This document shows, piece by piece, positions 29,107-43,301 of a DNA stretch of 64,000 nucleotides. The DNA is taken from assembly GCF_963678635.1 (NCBI RefSeq), contig NC_087062.1:50110178-50174177 (forward strand), given 5' to 3'. The notes below the pieces were generated by a model. It had not been told where the DNA came from, made no database searches, and saw only the letters and a program-made list of their open reading frames with translations. This DNA comes from Symsagittifera roscoffensis (taxonomy: Eukaryota > Xenacoelomorpha > Acoela > Convolutidae). Position 1 is the stretch's first letter. Each line of letters begins with the position of its first letter. The translations under genes were made by a program, and so were the position numbers.

Positions 29107-32100
29107 ACCAATGATTGACCTCTGATCATACAGGCTGGCCGCGAGGTGAAGGCGGTGAACTGCTAATCAATATGCTCTGCGTGCTTGAGTTCGAAGCTCA
29201 TCCATGACGAGTACTTTTTTATGAACACCTGAACTGAGTTCGGTAGGCACAAAAACTGATGTTTACCTAATTTTGTTAGTAACTCACCAAAAAACTTGTC
29301 AGGTCACAAAAAATTGGCGAAAGAATCGGCACGCAAAATATTGAAGTTCGTCTAAGCAGAATAGTCAAGCAACCAAACGTTGAAAAATTTCAAGTTTGTT
29401 CAAGAAAAAAATTGGATGGCCAATGTAATACGGTTTGCTAATAAAACCAGTCGAGGCACGGATTTTTGAAAAACTTGAGATTACTTTTTTGGCCAGTTTT
29501 TCCACGAACAACTATCGTTTCACAACGGAAGCAATATAAAGTTAGGTTTTCCTTAATTTTTTGTTTCGCATCGGTTGATAGTTTCAAAGATCTAACAGGT
29601 TGCTTAGAAAAATTGGAAGTGTTAGCAAAACGATTCGGTCTAAAAAAAATTTCCACCAGACCTATTCTAAGACTAGTGTGCCAACTTCGTCATTACATTT
29701 TATATACACAGACATCAAGTCCATTTTTGATCGAGCAATGGCTTGAATTGCTTTAATTTTTTATTGGTTCGATTCAATTTACCAATGATTGACTTCTGGT
29801 CTTACAGGCTGGCAGCGAGGTGAAGGCGGTGAAATGTTAATCAGTATGTTCTGCGTGCTTGGGTTCGAAACTCATCCCTGACGAGTAATTTTTTACAAAT
29901 ACCTGAACTGAAATCGGTTCCCACAAAAACTGATGTTTACCTAATTTTGTTAATAACTCACCAAAAAACTTGTGAGGTCACAAAAATAGGAGAAAGAATC
30001 AGCACGCAAAACATGGAAGTTCGTCTCAGCAGAATAGTCAAGCAACCAATTGTTGAAAAATTTCAAGTTTGTTCATGAAAAAAATTGGATGGCAAATGTA
30101 ATACGTTTTGCTATTCAAACCATCCAAGACAAGGATTTTTGACAAAACTTGAGATTACTTTTTTGGCCAGTTTTTCCACGAACAACTATCGTTTCACAAC
30201 TGAAGCAATTTAAAGTTAGGTTTTCCTTAATTTTTTGTTTCGCATCGGTTGATAGTTTCAAAGCTCTAACAGGTTGCTTAGAAAAATTGGAAGTGTTAGC
30301 AAAACGATTCGGTCTATAAAAAGATTTCCACCAGTCCTGTTCTAAGACTAGTGTACTAACATCGTCATTACATTTTATATACACAGACATCAAGTCCGAT
30401 TTTGATCGAGCAATGGCTTGAATTGCTTTAAATTTTTTATTGGTTCGATTCAATTTACCAATGATTGACCTCTGGTCTTACAGGCTGGCCGCGAGGTGAA
30501 GGCGGTGAACTGTTAATCAATATGCTCTGCGTGCTTGAGTTCGAAGCTCATCCATGACGAGTACTTTTTTTATGAACACCTGAACTGAGTTCGGTAGGCA
30601 CAAAAACTGATGTTTACCTAATTTTGTTAGTAACTCACCAAAAAACTTGTCAGGTCACAAAAAATTGGCGAAAGAATCGGCACGCAAAATATTGAAGTTC
30701 GTCTAAGCAGAATAGTCAAGCAACCAAACGTTGAAAAATTTCAAGTTTGTTCAAGAAAAAAATTGGATGGCCAATGTAATACGGTTTGCTAATAAAACCA
30801 GTCGAGGCACGGATTTTTGAAAAACTTGAGATTACTTTTTTGGCCAGTTTTTCCACGAACAACTATCGTTTCACAACGGAAGCAATATAAAGTTAGGTTT
30901 TCCTTAATTTTTTGTTTCGCATCGGTTGATAGTTTCAAAGATCTAACAGGTTGCTTAGAAAAATTGGAAGTGTTAGCAAAACGATTCGGTCTAAAAAAAA
31001 TTTCCACCAGTCCTATTCTAAGACTAGTGTGCCAACTTCGTCATTACATTTTATATACACAGACATCAAGTCCATTTTTGATCGAGCAATGGCTTGAATT
31101 GCTTTAATTTTTTATTGGTTCGATTCAATTTACCAATGATTGACTTCTGGTCTTACAGGCTGGCAGCGAGGTGAAGGCGGTGAAATGTTAATCAGTATGT
31201 TCTGCGTGCTTGGGTTCGAAACTCATCCCTGACGAGTAATTTTTTACAAATACCTGAACTGAAATCGGTTCCCACAAAAACTGATGTTTACCTAATTTTG
31301 TTAATAACTCACCAAAAAACTTGTGAGGTCACAAAAATAGGAGAAAGAATCAGCACGCAAAACATTGAAGTTCGTCTAAGCAGAATAGTCAAGCAACCAA
31401 TTGTTGAAAAATTTCAAGTTTGTTCATGAAAAAAATTGGATGGCAAATGTAATACGTTTTGCTATTCAAACCATCCAAGACAAGGATTTTTGAAAAACTT
31501 GAGATTACTTTTTTGGCCAGTTTTTCCACGAACAACTATCGTTTCACAACTGAAGCAATTTAAAGTTAGGTTTTCCTTAATTTTTTGTTTCGCATCGGTT
31601 GATAGTTTCAAAGCTCTAACAGGTTGCTTAGAAAAATTGGAAGTGTTAGCAAAACGATTCGGTCTATAAAAAGATTTCCACCAGTCCTGTTCTAAGACTA
31701 GTGTACTAACATCGTCATTACATTTTATATACACAGACATCAAGTCCGATTTTGATCGAGCAATGGCTTGAATTGCTTTAAATTTTTTATTGGTTCGATT
31801 CAATTTACCAATGATTGACCTCTGGTCTTACAGGCTGGCCGCGAGGTGAAGGCGGTGAACTGTTAATCAATATGCTCTGCGTGCTTGAGTTCGAAGCTCA
31901 TCCATGACGAGTACTTTTTTTATGAACACCTGAACTGAGTTCGGTAGGCACAAAAACTGATGTTTACCTAATTTTGTTAGTAACTCACCAAAAAACTTGT
32001 CAGGTCACAAAAAATTGGCGAAAGAATCGGCACGCAAAATATTGAAGTTCGTCTAAGCAGAATAGTCAAGCAACCAAACGTTGAAAAATTTCAAGTTTGT

Positions 32101-33161
32101 TCATGAAAAAAATTGGATGGCCAATGTAATACGTTTTGCTAATAAAACCATTCTAGGCACGGATTTTTGAAAAACTTGAGATTACTTTTTTGGCCAGTTT
32201 TTCCACGAACAACTATCGTTTCACAACGGAAGCAATATAAAGTTAGGTTTTCCTTAATTTTTTGTTTCGCATCGGTTGATAGTTTCAAAGCTCTAACAGG
32301 TTGCTTAGAAAAATTGGAAGTGTTAGCAAAACGATTCGGTCTAAAAAAAAATTTCCACCAGTCCTATTCTAAGACTAGTGTGCCAACTTCGTCATTACAT
32401 TTTATATACACAGGCATCAAGTCCATTTTTGATCGAGCAATGGCTTAAATTGCTTTAATTTTTTGATTGATTCGATTCAATTTACCAATGATTGACCTCT
32501 GGTCTTACAGGCTGGCAGCGAGGTGAAGGCGGTGAAATGTTAATCAGTATGTTCTGCGTGCTTGGGTTCGAAACTCATCCCTGACGAGTAATTTTTTACA
32601 AATACCTGAACTGAAATCGGTAAACACAAAAACTGATGTTTACCTAATTTTGTTAATAACTCACCAAAAAACTTGTGAGGTCACAAAAAATAGGAGAAAG
32701 AATCAGCACGCAAAACATTGAAGTTCGTCTAAGCAGAATAGTCAAGCAACCAAACGTTGAAAAATTTTAAGATTGTTCATGAAAAAAATTGGATGGCAAA
32801 TGTAATACGTTTTGCTATTCAAACCATCCAAGACAAGGATTTTTGAAAAACTTGAGGTGACTTTTTTGGCCGAGTTTTTCCACAAACAACTATCGTTTCA
32901 CAATGGACGCGACATAAAGTTAGGTTTTCCTTAATTTTTTGTTTCGCTTCGGTTGATAGTTTCAAAGCTCTAACAGGTTGCTTAGAAAAATTGGAAATTT
33001 TAGCAAAACGATTCGGTCTATAAAAAGATTTCCACCAGTCCTGTTCTAAGACTAGTGTACTAACATCGTCATTACATTTTATATACACAGACATCAAGTC
33101 CGATCTTGATCGAGCAATGGCTTGAATTGCTTTAAATTTTTTATTGGTTCGATTCAAGTTA
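29107..33161 (+). repeat. Higher-order dimers (~1351 bp) inside the satellite
   Basis: Units alternate in two variants so that 29107-30457, 30457-31807 and 31807-33161 are three copies of a two-unit block. The first two are nearly identical over 1.35 kb. This indicates recent amplification of dimers, in contrast to the more divergent surrounding units. Confidence 0.85.
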
Positions 33162-36100
33162 CCAATGATTGACCTCTGGTCTTACAGGCTGGCAGCGAGG
33201 TGAAGGCGGTGAATTGTTAATCAATATGTTCTGCGTGCGTGGGTTCGAAACTCATCCCTGACGAGAAATTTTTTACAAACACCTGAACTGAATTCGGTAG
33301 GCACAAGAACTGATGTTTACCTAATTTTGTTAATAACTCACCAAAAAACTTGTCAGGTCACAAAAAGTTGGAGAAAGAATCGGCACGCAAAACATTGAAG
33401 TTCGTCTAAGCAGAATAGTCAAGCAACCAAACGTTGAAAAATTTCAAGTTTGTTCATGAAAAAAATTGGATGGCAAATGTAATACATTTTGCTATTAAAA
33501 CCATTCAAGTCACTGATTTTTGAAAAACTTGAGGTTGCTTTTTTGGCCGAGTTTTTCCACAATTAACTATCGTTTCACAACGGAAGCAATATAAACTTAG
33601 GTTTTCCTTAATTTTTTGTTTCGCATTGGTTGATAGTTTCAAAGCTCTAACAGGTTGCTTAGAAAAATTGGAAGTTTTAGCAAAACGGTTCGGTCCATAA
33701 AAAGATTTCCACCAATCCTGTTCTAAGACTAGTGTGCTAACTTCGTCATCACATTTGTTATACACATACATCAAGTCCGTTTTTGATCGAGCAATGGCTT
33801 GAATTGCTTTAATTTTTATTGATTCGATTCAATTTACCAATGATTGACCTCTGATCTTACAGGCTGGCCGCGAGGTGAAGGCGGTGAAGTGTTAATCAAT
33901 TTGTTCTGCGTGCATGGGTTTGAAATTCATCCCTGTCGATTAGTTTTTAAAAACACTGAACACTGTTCGGTAAACACAAAAACTGATATTTACCTAATTT
34001 TCTTAATAACTCACCAAAAATTTGTCAGATCACAAAAAATTGGAGAAAGAATCGGCACGCAAAACATTGAAGTTCGTCTAAGCAGAATAGTCAAGCAACC
34101 AAACGTTGAAAAATTTCAAGTTTGTTCATGAAAAAAATTGAATGGCCAATGTTATACGTTTTCCTATTGAAACCATTCAAGGCACGGAGTTTTGAAAAAC
34201 TTGAGGTTACTTTTTTGGCCGAGTTTTTCCACAATTAACTATCGTTTCACAACGGAAGCAATATAGAGTTAGGTTTTTCCCTAATTTTTTATTTCGCATC
34301 GGTTGATAGTTTCAAAGCTCTAACGGGTTGCTTAGAAAAACTGGAAATTTTAGCGAAATGATTTGGTCTATAAAAAGATTTGCACCAGTCCTGTTCTAAG
34401 ACTAGTGTGCTAACTTTGTCATTACATTTTATATACACAGACATCAAGTCCGTTTTTGATCGAGCAATGGCTTGAATTGCTTTAATTTTTTATTGGTTCG
34501 ATTCAATTTACCAATGATTGACCTCTGATCTTATAGGCTGGCAGCGAGGTGAAGGCGGTGAATTGTTAATCAATTTGTTCTGCGTGCATGGGTTTGAAAT
34601 TCATCCCTGTCGGTTAGTTTTTAAAAACAGCTGAGCTGCGTTCGGTAAGCACAAAAATATTATTTACCTAATTTTCATAAAAACTTACCAAAAAAATTGT
34701 CAGATCACAAAAATTTGGTAAAAGAGTCGGCTCGCAAACATTTGAAGTTTGTCTAAGCAGACTAGTCAAGCAACCAAACGTTGAAAAACTTTAAGTTTGT
34801 TCATGAAGAAAATCGGATGGCCAATGTTATACGTTTTCCTATTGAAACCATTCTAGGCATGGATTTTAGAAAAACTTGAGGTTACTTTTTCGGCCGAGTT
34901 TTTTCACCTATAACTATCGTTTCTCAACGGAAGCAATATAAAATTAGGTTTTCCATATTTTTATTTTTCGCATCGTTTTATAGTTTCAAAGCTCTAACAG
35001 GTTGCTTAGAAAAACTGGAATTTTTAGCGAATTGATTTGGTCTATAAAAAAAATTTGCACCAGTCCTGTTCTAAGACTAGTGTGCTAACTTTGTCATTAC
35101 ACTTTATATACACAGACATCCAGTCCGTTTTTGATCGAGCAAGGGCTTGATTTGCTTAAATTTTTTAATGGTTCGATTCAGTTTTCCAATGATTGCACTC
35201 TGGTCGTACAGGCTGGCCGCGAAGTGAATGCGGTGAAGTGTTAATCAATATGTTCTGCGTGCTTGGGTTCAAAATTCATCCCTGTCGATTAGTTTTTTAA
35301 AACACTGAACACTGTTCGGTAAACACAAAAACTGATATTTACCTAATTTTCTTAATAACTCACCAAAAATTTGTCAGATCACAAAAAATTGGTAAAAAAA
35401 TTAGCTCGCAAACTATTGGAATTCATCTAAGCAGATTATTCAAGCAAGTAAACGTTGAAAAATTTCAGTTTGTTCATAAAGAAAATTGGATGGCCAATGT
35501 TATACGTTTTTCTATTGAAACCATTCAAGGCTTGGAAATTTGAAAAACTTCAGGTTACTTTTTTGACCGTTTTTCCATAAAAAACTATCGTTTTTCATTG
35601 GAAGCAATTCAAAATCAGGTTTCCCTTATTTTTTTGTTCTGCTTTGTTTGATAGTTTCAAAGCTCTAACAGGTTGCTCAGAAAAACTTGAAATTTTAGCG
35701 AAACGACTTGGTCTATAAAGAGATTTGCACTAGTCCTGTTCTAAGACTAGAGTGCTTATTTCGTCGTTATAGTTTCTATACACAGACGTCAAGTTTATTT
35801 TCGATCTAACAATGGCTTGATTTGATAAGTTTTTTTGTTTTGAGCAAAAAAGTTATTCAATTTGAAGCGAAGCAATTTTCCTTTATTTTTTTTGGTTCAA
35901 TTCATTTTACCAAAAAACTACTTCTGGTCTTATAGGTTTCCCGAGAGATTAAGGGATTGAAGTGCTAATCAATATGTTCTGCGTGCGTGGGTCCGAATCC
36001 CGTTCCTGTCGATTAGTTTTAAAAACACTTGAACTGAATTCGGTGAGCACAAAAACTGATATTTACCTAATTTTGTTAATAACTCACCAAAAATTTGTCA

Positions 36101-39100
36101 GATCACAAAAAATTGAAGCAAAAATTGGCTCGCAAACCACTGCAGTTCGTCTAAGCAGACAAGTCAAGCAACCAAACGTTGGAAACTTTAAAGTTTGTTC
36201 ATGAAGAAAATCGTATGGCCAAGGTTATACGTTTTTCTATTGAAACCATTCAAGGCATGGACTTTGAAAAGCTTCAGGTTACTTTTTTGGCCGAGTTTTT
36301 CCACAAACAACTAACATTTTTCAACGGAAGCAAAAAAAATTAGGTTTTCCTTAATTTTTGTTTCGCTACGTTTGATAGTTTCAAAGCTCTAACAGGGTGC
36401 TTAGAAAAACTTGAAACCTTAGCGAAACGGTTTGGTCTATAAGAAGATTTGCACTAGTCATGTTCTCAGACAAGAGTGCTTATTTCGTCATTATATTTTC
36501 TACACACGGACGTCAAGTCTACTTTTCATCGAACAATGGCTTGATTTGATAAGTTTTTTTTTGTTTTTTGAGCCAAAAAAACTATTCTATATGAAGCGAA
36601 GCACTTTTGCTTTCTTTTTTTATTGGTTCGATTCATTTTATTGAAAATTGACTTCTGGTCTTCCAAGTTGCCCGAGAGGTTAAGGGGTTGAAGTGCTTTC
36701 CAATATGTTCTGCCTGCGTGGTTTCGAAACAGTAATGGTTCCTGTCCAGTAATTTTTTAGAAACACCTCAACTGAATTCGGTAGGCACAAAAAATGATGT
36801 TCACCTAAATTTGTAAAAAAAAATCACCAAAAAATTTGTCAGATCACAAAATTTTGAAGTAAGAATCGGCTCGCAAACCCTTGAAGTTCGTCTAAGCAGA
36901 CTAGTCAATCAAACAAGCGTTGAAAACTTTAAAGATTGTTCATGAAGAAAATCGGATGGCCAATGTTATACGTTTTTATATTGAAACCATTCAAGCATGG
37001 GGTTTTGAAGTAAGAATCGAAACAAAATTTTGAAGTAAGAATCGGCTTGCAAACCCTTGAAGTTCGTCTAAGCAGACTAGTCAATCAAACAAGCGTTGAA
37101 AACTTTAAAGATTGTTCATGAAGAAAATCGGATGGCCAATGTTATACGTTTTTATATTGAAACCATTCAAGCATGGGGTTTTGAAAAACTTCAGGATAAT
37201 TTTTTGGCAGTTTTTTTCACAAAAAAACTATCGTTTTTTTTGGATGTAATTCAAAAAATCAGGTTTCCCCTAATTTTTGTTTTGCTTTCAGTTTTTTCAT
37301 AAAGAAAATTGGATGGCCAATGTTATACGTTTTTCTATTGAAACCATTCAAGGCTTGGAAATTTGAAAAACTTCAGGTTACTTTTTTGACCGTTTTTCCA
37401 TAAAAAACTATCGTTTTTCATTGGAAGCAATTCAAAATCAGGTTTCCCTTATTTTTTTGTTCTGATTTGTTTGATAGTTTCAAAGCTCTAACAGGTTGCT
37501 CAGAAAAACTTGAAATTTAAGCGAAACGATTTGGTCTATAAAAAGATTTACACTAGTCCTGTTCTAAGACTAGAGTGCTTATTTCGTCATTATATCTTCT
37601 ATAAACAAACGTCAAGTTTGTTTTCGATCGAACGATGGCTTGATTTGGTAAGTTTTTTTCTAATTTGAGCAAATTAATTATTCATTTTGAAGCGAAGCAA
37701 CTTTGCTTAGTTTTTTATTGGTTCAATTCATTTTACCAAAAAATGACTTCTGGTCCTACAAGTTTCCCGAGAGGCTAAGGGGTGGAAATCCTATTCAATA
37801 TGTTCTGCGTGCGTGGTTCCGAAGCCCATCCCTGTCGATTAGTTTTTAAAAACACCTGAAATGAATTCGGTAAGCACAAAAACTGATAATTTCCTAATTT
37901 TGTTAATAATTCACCCAAAAATTTGTCAGATCACAAAAAATTGGAAGAGGATCGGCTCGAAAATCTTTGAAGTTCGCCTAAGCGGACTAGTCAAGCAACC
38001 AAAAGTTGAAAATTTTTAAGTTTGTTCATGAATAAAATCGGATGGCCAAGTTTGAATGTTTTTCTATTGAAACCATTTAGGGCATGGAAATTTGAAAAAA
38101 TTCAGGTTACTTTTTTGGCCGAGTTTTTCGACAAAAAGTTATCGTTTTTCAACGGAAGCAAAAAAAAATTAGGTTTTCCCTAACTTTTTGTTTTGCTTCG
38201 TTTGATAGTTTTAAAGCTCTAACAGGTTGCTTAAAAAACCTTGAAAATTTAGCGAAATGATTTGGTCTTTAAGAAGATTTGCACTAGTCTTGTTCTAAGA
38301 CTAGAGTGCTTAATTCGTCGTTATTTTTTCTATACACAGACTTCAAGTCTATTTTTGATCGAACAATGGCTTGATTTGATAAGTTTTTTGTTTTGAGCAA
38401 AAAAAAAACTACTCTATTTGAAGCGAAGCAACTTTGCTTTAACTTTTATTGGTTCGATTCATTTTACCAAACATTTGTCAGATCTCAAAATTTTTGAAGT
38501 AGGAATCGGCTCGCAAACCCATGAAGTTCGTCTAAGCAGACTAGTCAAGCAAACAAACGTTGAAAAATTTTAAGATTGTTCATGAAGAAAATCGGATGGC
38601 CAAGGTTATACGTTTTTCTATTGAAAGCATTCAAGGCATGGACTTTGATAAGCTTCAGGTTACTTTTTTGGCCGAGTTTTTCCACAAACAACTAACGTTT
38701 TTCAACGGAAGCAAAAAAACTAGGTTTTCTTTAATTTTTGTTTTGGTACGTTTGATAGTTTCAAAGCTCTAACAGGGTGCTTAGAAAAACTTGAAATTTT
38801 AGCGAAACAGTTTGGTCTATAAGAAGATTTGCACTAGTCATGTTCTAAGACAAGAGTGCTTATTTCGTCATTTTATTTTCTACACACAGACGTCAAGTCT
38901 ACTTTTCATCGAACAATGGCTTGATTTGATACGTTTTTTTGTTTTGAGCAAAAAAAAACTATTCTATTTGAAGCGAAGCAGCTTTGCTTTCTTTTTTTAT
39001 TGGTTCGATTCATTTTATCGAAAATTGACTTCTGGTCTTCCAAGTTGCCCGAGGGGTTAAGGGGTTGAAGTGCTTTCCAATATGTTATGCGTTTTTGGTT

Positions 39101-40619
39101 TCGAAACCCATTCCTGTCCAGTAATTTTTTAAAAGCACCTGAACTGAATTCGGTAGACACAAAAAACGATGTTCACCCAAATTTTAAAAAAAAACTCACC
39201 AAAAAATTTGTCAGATCACAAAATTTTGAAGTAAGAATTTGCTCGCAAACCCTTGAAGTTCATCTAAGCAGATTAGTCAATTAAAAAAACGTTGAAAAAT
39301 TTTAAGATTGTTCATGAAGAAAATCGGATGACCAATGTTATAGGTTTTTCTATTGAAACCATTCAAGGCATGGAGTTTTGAAAAACTTCAGGATACTTTT
39401 TGGCCGTTTTTCCACATAAAACTATCGTTTTTCAATGGATGCAATTCAAAATCAGTTTTCCCCTAATTTTTGTTTTGCTTCGTTTGATGGTTTCAAAGCT
39501 CTAACAGGTTGCTCAGAAAAACTTGAAATTTAAGCGAAACGATTTGGTCTATAAAAAGATTTACACTAAACCTGTTCTAAGTCTAGAGTGCTTATTTTGT
39601 CATCATATTTTCTATACACAGACGTCAAGTTTATTTTCGATCGAACAATGGCTTCATTTGATAAGTTTTTTTTCTAATTTGAGCAAAAACATTGTTCAAT
39701 TTGAAGAGAAGCATTTTTGCTTAATTTTTATTGGTTCAAATTATTTTACCAAAAAATCACTTCTGGTCCTACAGGTTTCCCGAGAGGTGAAATGGTTGAA
39801 ATGCTATTCAATATGTTCTGCGTGCGTGGTTCCGAAGCCCATCCCTGTCGATTAGTTTTTTAAAACACTAAGAAATGAATTCGGTAAGCACAAAAACTGA
39901 TATTTTCCTAATTTTGTTAATAACTCACCCAAAAATTTGTCAGATCACGAAAGTTTGGAAGAGGATCGGCTCAAAAATCCTTGAAATTTATCTAAGCAGA
40001 CTAGTCAAGCAACCAAACGTAGACAATTTTTAAGTTTGTTCATGAAGAAAATCGGATGGCCAAGGTTATACGTTTTTCTATTGAAAACATTTAAGGCATG
40101 GATTTTGAAAAAATTCAAGTTACTTTTTTGGCCGAGTTTTTCAACGGAAGCAATAAAAATTAGGTTTTCCTCAATTTTTTGTTTCGCTTCGTTTGATAAT
40201 TTTAAAACTCTAACAGGTTGCTTAAAAACCTTCAAAATTTACCGAAATAATTTGGTCTTTAAGAAGATTTGCCCTATTTCTGTTCTAAGACTAGAGTGCT
40301 TATTTCGTTGTTATTTTTTCTATACACAGACGTAAAGTCTATTTTTGATCGAACAATGGCTTGATTTGATAAGTTTTTTGTTTTGAGCGAAAAAAAACTA
40401 TTCTATTTGAAGCGAAGCATCTTTGCTTTAATTTTTTATTGGTTCGATTAATTTTACCAAAAATTGACTTCTGGTGTTTCAGGTTGCCCGAGGGGTTAAG
40501 GGGTTGAAGTGATATTCAATATGTTGTGCGTGCGTGGGTCCGAGTCCCATCCCCGTCGATTATTTTTTTAAAACATCTGAACTGAATTCTGTAAGCACAA
40601 AACTGATATTTACCTAATT

Positions 40620-43200
40620 TGTCTAGGAAGACTAAAAAATGTACCTAATTTTGTCTTGTTGTACGATTTGGTTCAAATAACTATTTGAACTAGCCCTGTT
40701 CTAGGGCTAAAATGCTAAATTCATCATTAAATTTCAGATACATTGAGGTTAAGTTTTTGGCCGAGCTTTCCCGCAAAAAAGTTATCGGTTTTCTATGGAA
40801 GCAATTAAAATTGAAATTTTTCTTATATGATTGTTTCGATTCCTTTCATAGTTTCAAAGCTCGCTCAGAAAAACATGAACTGATTTGGTCTATGAAACGT
40901 TCTGAAATGAGTACTGTTCTCAAATTAGAGTACTTACTTCAGCCTTCCAGGTTAGATTCATAGACATCAAGTCAAATAATGCACAATTTTGGTAAGAGTT
41001 GATAGGTTTCATTGTTTTGAGCAAAAAAATTATTCTATTTGAAGAAAAGCATCTTTGCTTAAAATGTTTATTGGTTCGATTGGATTTACCAATGTTTGAA
41101 TTCAGGTCTTACAGGTTGGCGGAGAAGTTAAGGCATTGAAATGCTAATCCAATATGTTCTGCGTGTGTGGGTTTGAATACCAACCCTGTCGATTAGTTTT
41201 CTAAAACACCTGAGCTGAAGTAGGTACCCACAAAAACTGATATTTAGCTACTTTTGTTAACAACTCACCAAAAAAGTTTACAGATCACAAAATTTCACAG
41301 CACAAATTGGAATGCAACCAATTGAAAATTGTCTGAGCAGACTGATCATGCAAGCAAACTTTGAAAAATTTATTTCATCAAGCAATTGGCCAATTAATTT
41401 CAGTTTTTTTTACATTGAAACAAACTGAGTCTGCGAGTTTTGTCTAAGCAGAGTAGTCAAGCAACCAAATGTTGAAGAATTTTAAATTGTTGAAAATTGT
41501 TCATGAAGAAAATCGGATGGCCATTGTTGTACGTTTTTCTGTTGAAACCATTCAAGGTATGGAGTTTTGAAAAACTTCAGCTTACTTTTTTGGCCGAGTT
41601 TTTCCACAAAGCGTTTTTCAGCGGAAGCAATATAGAATTATGTTTTCCTTAATTTTTTGTTTCGCATCGTTTGATAGTTTCAAACCTCTAACAGGTGGCT
41701 GCGAAAAACTGGACTTTTTAGCGAAACGATTTGGTCTATGAAAAGATTAGCACTAGCCCTGTTATAAGACTAGTAAGCTTATTTCATCAATACATTTCAT
41801 ATACCCAACGTCAAGTCTAGTTCGATTGAACAATGGCTTGGTTTGATACGTTTTCTTGTTCTGAGCTAGTAATTATTCTATCTGAAGCGAAGGAACTTTG
41901 CTTCATTTTTTTGGGTTCGATTCACCTAATCAATGATTGCCTTCAGACAGGGTGGCCGAGTGGTTACGCCGTTGGAATATAACTCCAATATGGTCCGAGT
42001 GCGTGGCTCTGAATCACATCTCTTTCGAATAATTTTTTAAAAACATCAACTGAACTCGGTGAGCACAAAAAGTGATTTCTACCTAAATCTGTTTATAACT
42101 CACTAAATAATTTTTAAATCAAAATTTTTTGAGACCAATTCGGCATGCAAACAATTGAAGTTTGTCTAAGCAAACTAGTCAATCAACCAAAGTTTGAAAA
42201 ACAACAAGTTGTTTCAAGAAGAAAGTCGGTTGGCCAAAACTATACGTTTTTCAATTGAAAATAATCAATCAATGGAATTTCAAAAAACTTGAGTTTAAGT
42301 TTTTGGCCGAGCTTTACCGCAAAAAAATTATCGTTTTTCTATGGAAGCAATTAAAATTGAAGTTTTTCTTGTATTTTTGTTTCGATTCCTTGCATAGTTT
42401 CAAAGTTCGCTCAGAAAAACTTGAAGTTTTAGCAAACTGATTTGGTCTATGAAACGTTCTGAAATGAGTACTATTCTAAAATTAGAGTACCTACTTCAGC
42501 CTTCCAGGTTAAATTCATAGACATCACATCAAATAATGCACAATTTTGGTAAGATTTGATAGGTTTCATTGTTTTGAGCAAAAAAACTATTTTATTTGAA
42601 GAAAAGCATCTTTGCTTAAATCTTTTATTGGTTCGATTGCATTTACCAATGTATGAATTCAGGTCTTACAGGTTGGCGGAGAAGTTAAGGCATTGAAATG
42701 CTAATCCATCATGTTCTAATGTCCCTGTCGATTAGTTTTTAAAACACCTGAGCTGAAGTAGGTACCCAAAAAAACTGATATTTACTTAACTTTGTTAACA
42801 ACTAAACAAAAAAGTTTACAGATCACAAAATTTCACAGCAAAAAATGGATCGCAACCAATTGAAATTTGTCTGAGAAACAAACCAGTTTTTATCTTGAAA
42901 CAAACCCTCCAAGCAAAAAAACTTTGAAAAGATTAATGTTACTTTTTTGGCCGAGATTTTCTGCAAAAAAACTACCTCCTATTGAAATAACTCATGTTGA
43001 AATTTTTTAAAATTTTGTTTTGCATAGTTTCATAGTTTCGAAGCTATAATGGATTGCTTAGAAAAACAGGAAATTTTAGCGAAACGAGTTGGTAAATAAA
43101 ACAATTTGAACTAAAACTGTACTAAAAGTAGAGTGCTTCACAATTGTTTCGAAATTTCAAACTTTGCTGCAAAATTTTTTTTGGTTCTTTTCAATTTACC
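40620..43200 (+). repeat. Satellite subfamily B, direct orientation
   Basis: Units differ from subfamily A by a CCTTCCAGGTTA(G/A)ATTCATAG segment and GGCGGAGAAGTTAAGGCATT in the relic. Relics start near 41113, 41946 (82 nt) and 42670 (internally deleted). AAATTAGAGTACTTACTTCAG and GCAATTGGCCAATTAATTTC are further subfamily markers that reappear inverted at 54.6-57.7 kb. Confidence 0.85.
41946..42027 (+). tRNA. tRNA-Ser-like relic with ATATAAC anticodon loop
   Basis: 82 nt. GACAGGG acceptor, A box TGGCCGAGTGG intact, anticodon stem TTGGA/TCCAA perfectly paired around loop ATATAAC (anticodon ATA). The T-arm is degenerate (GGCTCTGAATCAC) and the 3' acceptor strand CTCTTTC has a mismatch. Its inverted partner is 55278-55359. 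Confidence 0.55.
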
Positions 43201-43219
43201 AATGGCTGACCTGTGGTCA

Positions 43220-43301
43220 GACAGGGTGGCCAAAAGATAATGGCATTGGACTGCTAATTCAAAACGGTCTGCGTGCCTGGTATCGAGTACCATCTGTGCC
43301 G
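43220..43301 (+). tRNA. tRNA-Ser(GCT)-like relic
   Basis: 82 nt with TTGGACTGCTAATTCAA anticodon arm (anticodon GCT). The D-arm is altered (CCAAAAGATAATGGC) and the T-arm is GGTATCGAGTACC. These private changes recur in the inverted copy at 53925-54006. Confidence 0.5.

Larger units (their letters stand above)
26270..40620 (+). repeat. tRNA-Ser-derived satellite, subfamily A, direct orientation
   Basis: Tandem units of about 675-735 bp. Landmarks in each: a tRNA-like relic, GAACTGAATTCGGTAGGCAC, CAAGCAACCAAACGTTGAAA, GGATGGCCAATGTTATACG, CTAGTC...GACTAG and AAGCAACTTTGCTT. tRNA-like relics start near 26735, 27411 (3'-truncated), 27790, 28455, 29131, 29806, 30481, 31157, 31831, 32508, 33186, 33861, 34535, 35210, 35935, 36665, 37768, 39041, 39772 and 40480. 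The unit near 38470 has lost its relic. ORFs here are chance frames. A 169-bp local duplication lies at about 36850-37180. Confidence 0.92.
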
